Shown one piece after another: positions 63,704 through 64,000 of a DNA stretch of 64,000 nucleotides. Source of the DNA: Novosphingobium percolationis (GTDB lineage Bacteria; Pseudomonadota; Alphaproteobacteria; Sphingomonadales; Sphingomonadaceae); assembly GCF_020179425.1 (NCBI RefSeq), contig NZ_JAILYM010000004.1, positions 310,001 through 374,000 of the forward strand, read 5' to 3'. A program made the position numbers and the translations under genes. Numbering within the stretch: the stretch's first letter is position 1; every line of letters starts with the position of its first letter. The notes under the pieces are model-generated. The model was not told the DNA's origin and ran no database searches. It worked only from the letters and a program-made list of their open reading frames with translations.

Positions 63704-64000
63704 TTGGCAAGCCTTGGCCTCAGTCTCGACGAACAGAAAGCGGTCGATCGCTTCCGCAAGGCCGTCGTCGAGCCGTCGATGACCAAGCTCGTCATCCTCG
63801 ATTTCTGGGCGGAATGGTGCGGCCCGTGCAAGGCGCTCACGCCGGTGCTGGAAAAGGTCGCCGCCGAGTACGCCGACAAGGGCGTGATGCTGGCCAAGGT
63901 CAATGTCGACGAGGACCAGTTCATCGCGGCGCAGTTCCAGGTGCGCTCGATCCCGACGGTCTACGCCATGTTCCAGGGCCAGCCGGTGGCCGATCTGACC
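63704..64000 (+). CDS. thioredoxin-domain protein, 5' part (runs off the window)
   Basis: Ninety-nine codons of a thioredoxin-fold protein. WAEWCGPCK at about residues 35-43 holds the redox pair Cys-39/Cys-42; NVDED and the cis-Pro SIPTVYAMF follow. The N-terminal 28 residues (MASLGLSLDEQKAVDRFRKAV-type) are typical of the thioredoxin/TPR co-chaperone CnoX (YbbN) family, but the C-terminal TPR part is outside the window. The start is TTG at 63704, supported by GGAG seven bases upstream; no ATG in frame is nearby. Confidence 0.88.
   Translation, partial: MASLGLSLDEQKAVDRFRKAVVEPSMTKLVILDFWAEWCGPCKALTPVLEKVAAEYADKGVMLAKVNVDEDQFIAAQFQVRSIPTVYAMFQGQPVADLT

Overview
The window is a contiguous piece of a high-GC alphaproteobacterial chromosome, most likely from the Sphingomonadales (Novosphingobium or a close relative). 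The evidence is the GC-rich coding, the small secreted UrcA and CC_3452-type proteins, a membrane-anchored tandem c552-like cytochrome, an MmcB gene under a GTTC-N7-GTTC (alphaproteobacterial LexA) box, an acyl-CoA synthetase/P450 pair and a compact suf operon led by an Rrf2 regulator. It looks like ordinary core chromosome: no insertion sequence, phage, CRISPR array or integrase was seen.

Layout. 1-4.4 kb: the 5' part of valS, divergent from a four-gene Mla-type lipid transport operon (permease with fused STAS domain, ATPase, MCE protein, auxiliary lipoprotein). 4.4-7.1 kb: agmatine deiminase and an M28 peptidase. 7.3-12.2 kb: glnE, a 1-Cys Bcp peroxiredoxin, a DUF455 ferritin-like protein and an M23 endopeptidase, closed by a clear terminator. 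12.4-15.2 kb: acyl-CoA ligase plus cytochrome P450, behind a cluster of CGTTGCA half-sites. 15.2-21.4 kb: a six-gene minus-strand operon (DUF4129-like, DUF4350, MoxR ATPase, DUF58, SpoIIM-like, RDD) in which every junction is a 4-bp overlap. 21.4-30.6 kb: pheA, tandem cytochrome c, infA with a tiny neighbour gene, thioesterase, GST, phosphoesterase, lipid kinase, HxlR regulator and several small secreted proteins. 30.6-40.1 kb: msrB, PBP1A, nth-dapB, sirtuin, a ThiF-type E1, an SDR and a GGDEF-EAL protein. 40.4-45.7 kb: thrS, a repeat-containing orphan, an MpaB-like oxygenase and a TetR regulator. 45.7-52.1 kb: the suf operon (regulator, sufB, two unusual genes, sufC, sufD, sufS, sufT, sufA). 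52.2-58.7 kb: AraC regulator, pyrD, gamma-glutamyltransferase, an alginate-export-like porin and a GDT1/UPF0016 transporter behind a yybP-ykoY manganese riboswitch. 58.7-64 kb: mmcB with its LexA box, tRNA-Arg, a 900-residue RTX-like repeat protein, tRNA-Gly and the start of a thioredoxin gene.

The most informative non-coding signals are the manganese riboswitch before the GDT1 transporter, the LexA box before mmcB, several palindromic candidate operators, four intrinsic terminators, and a terminated minus-strand leader or small RNA between the AraC-type regulator and pyrD. The most unusual protein contexts are the six-gene MoxR operon, a degenerate DUF559 nuclease-fold gene inside the suf operon, and a GST with an extra C-terminal domain.
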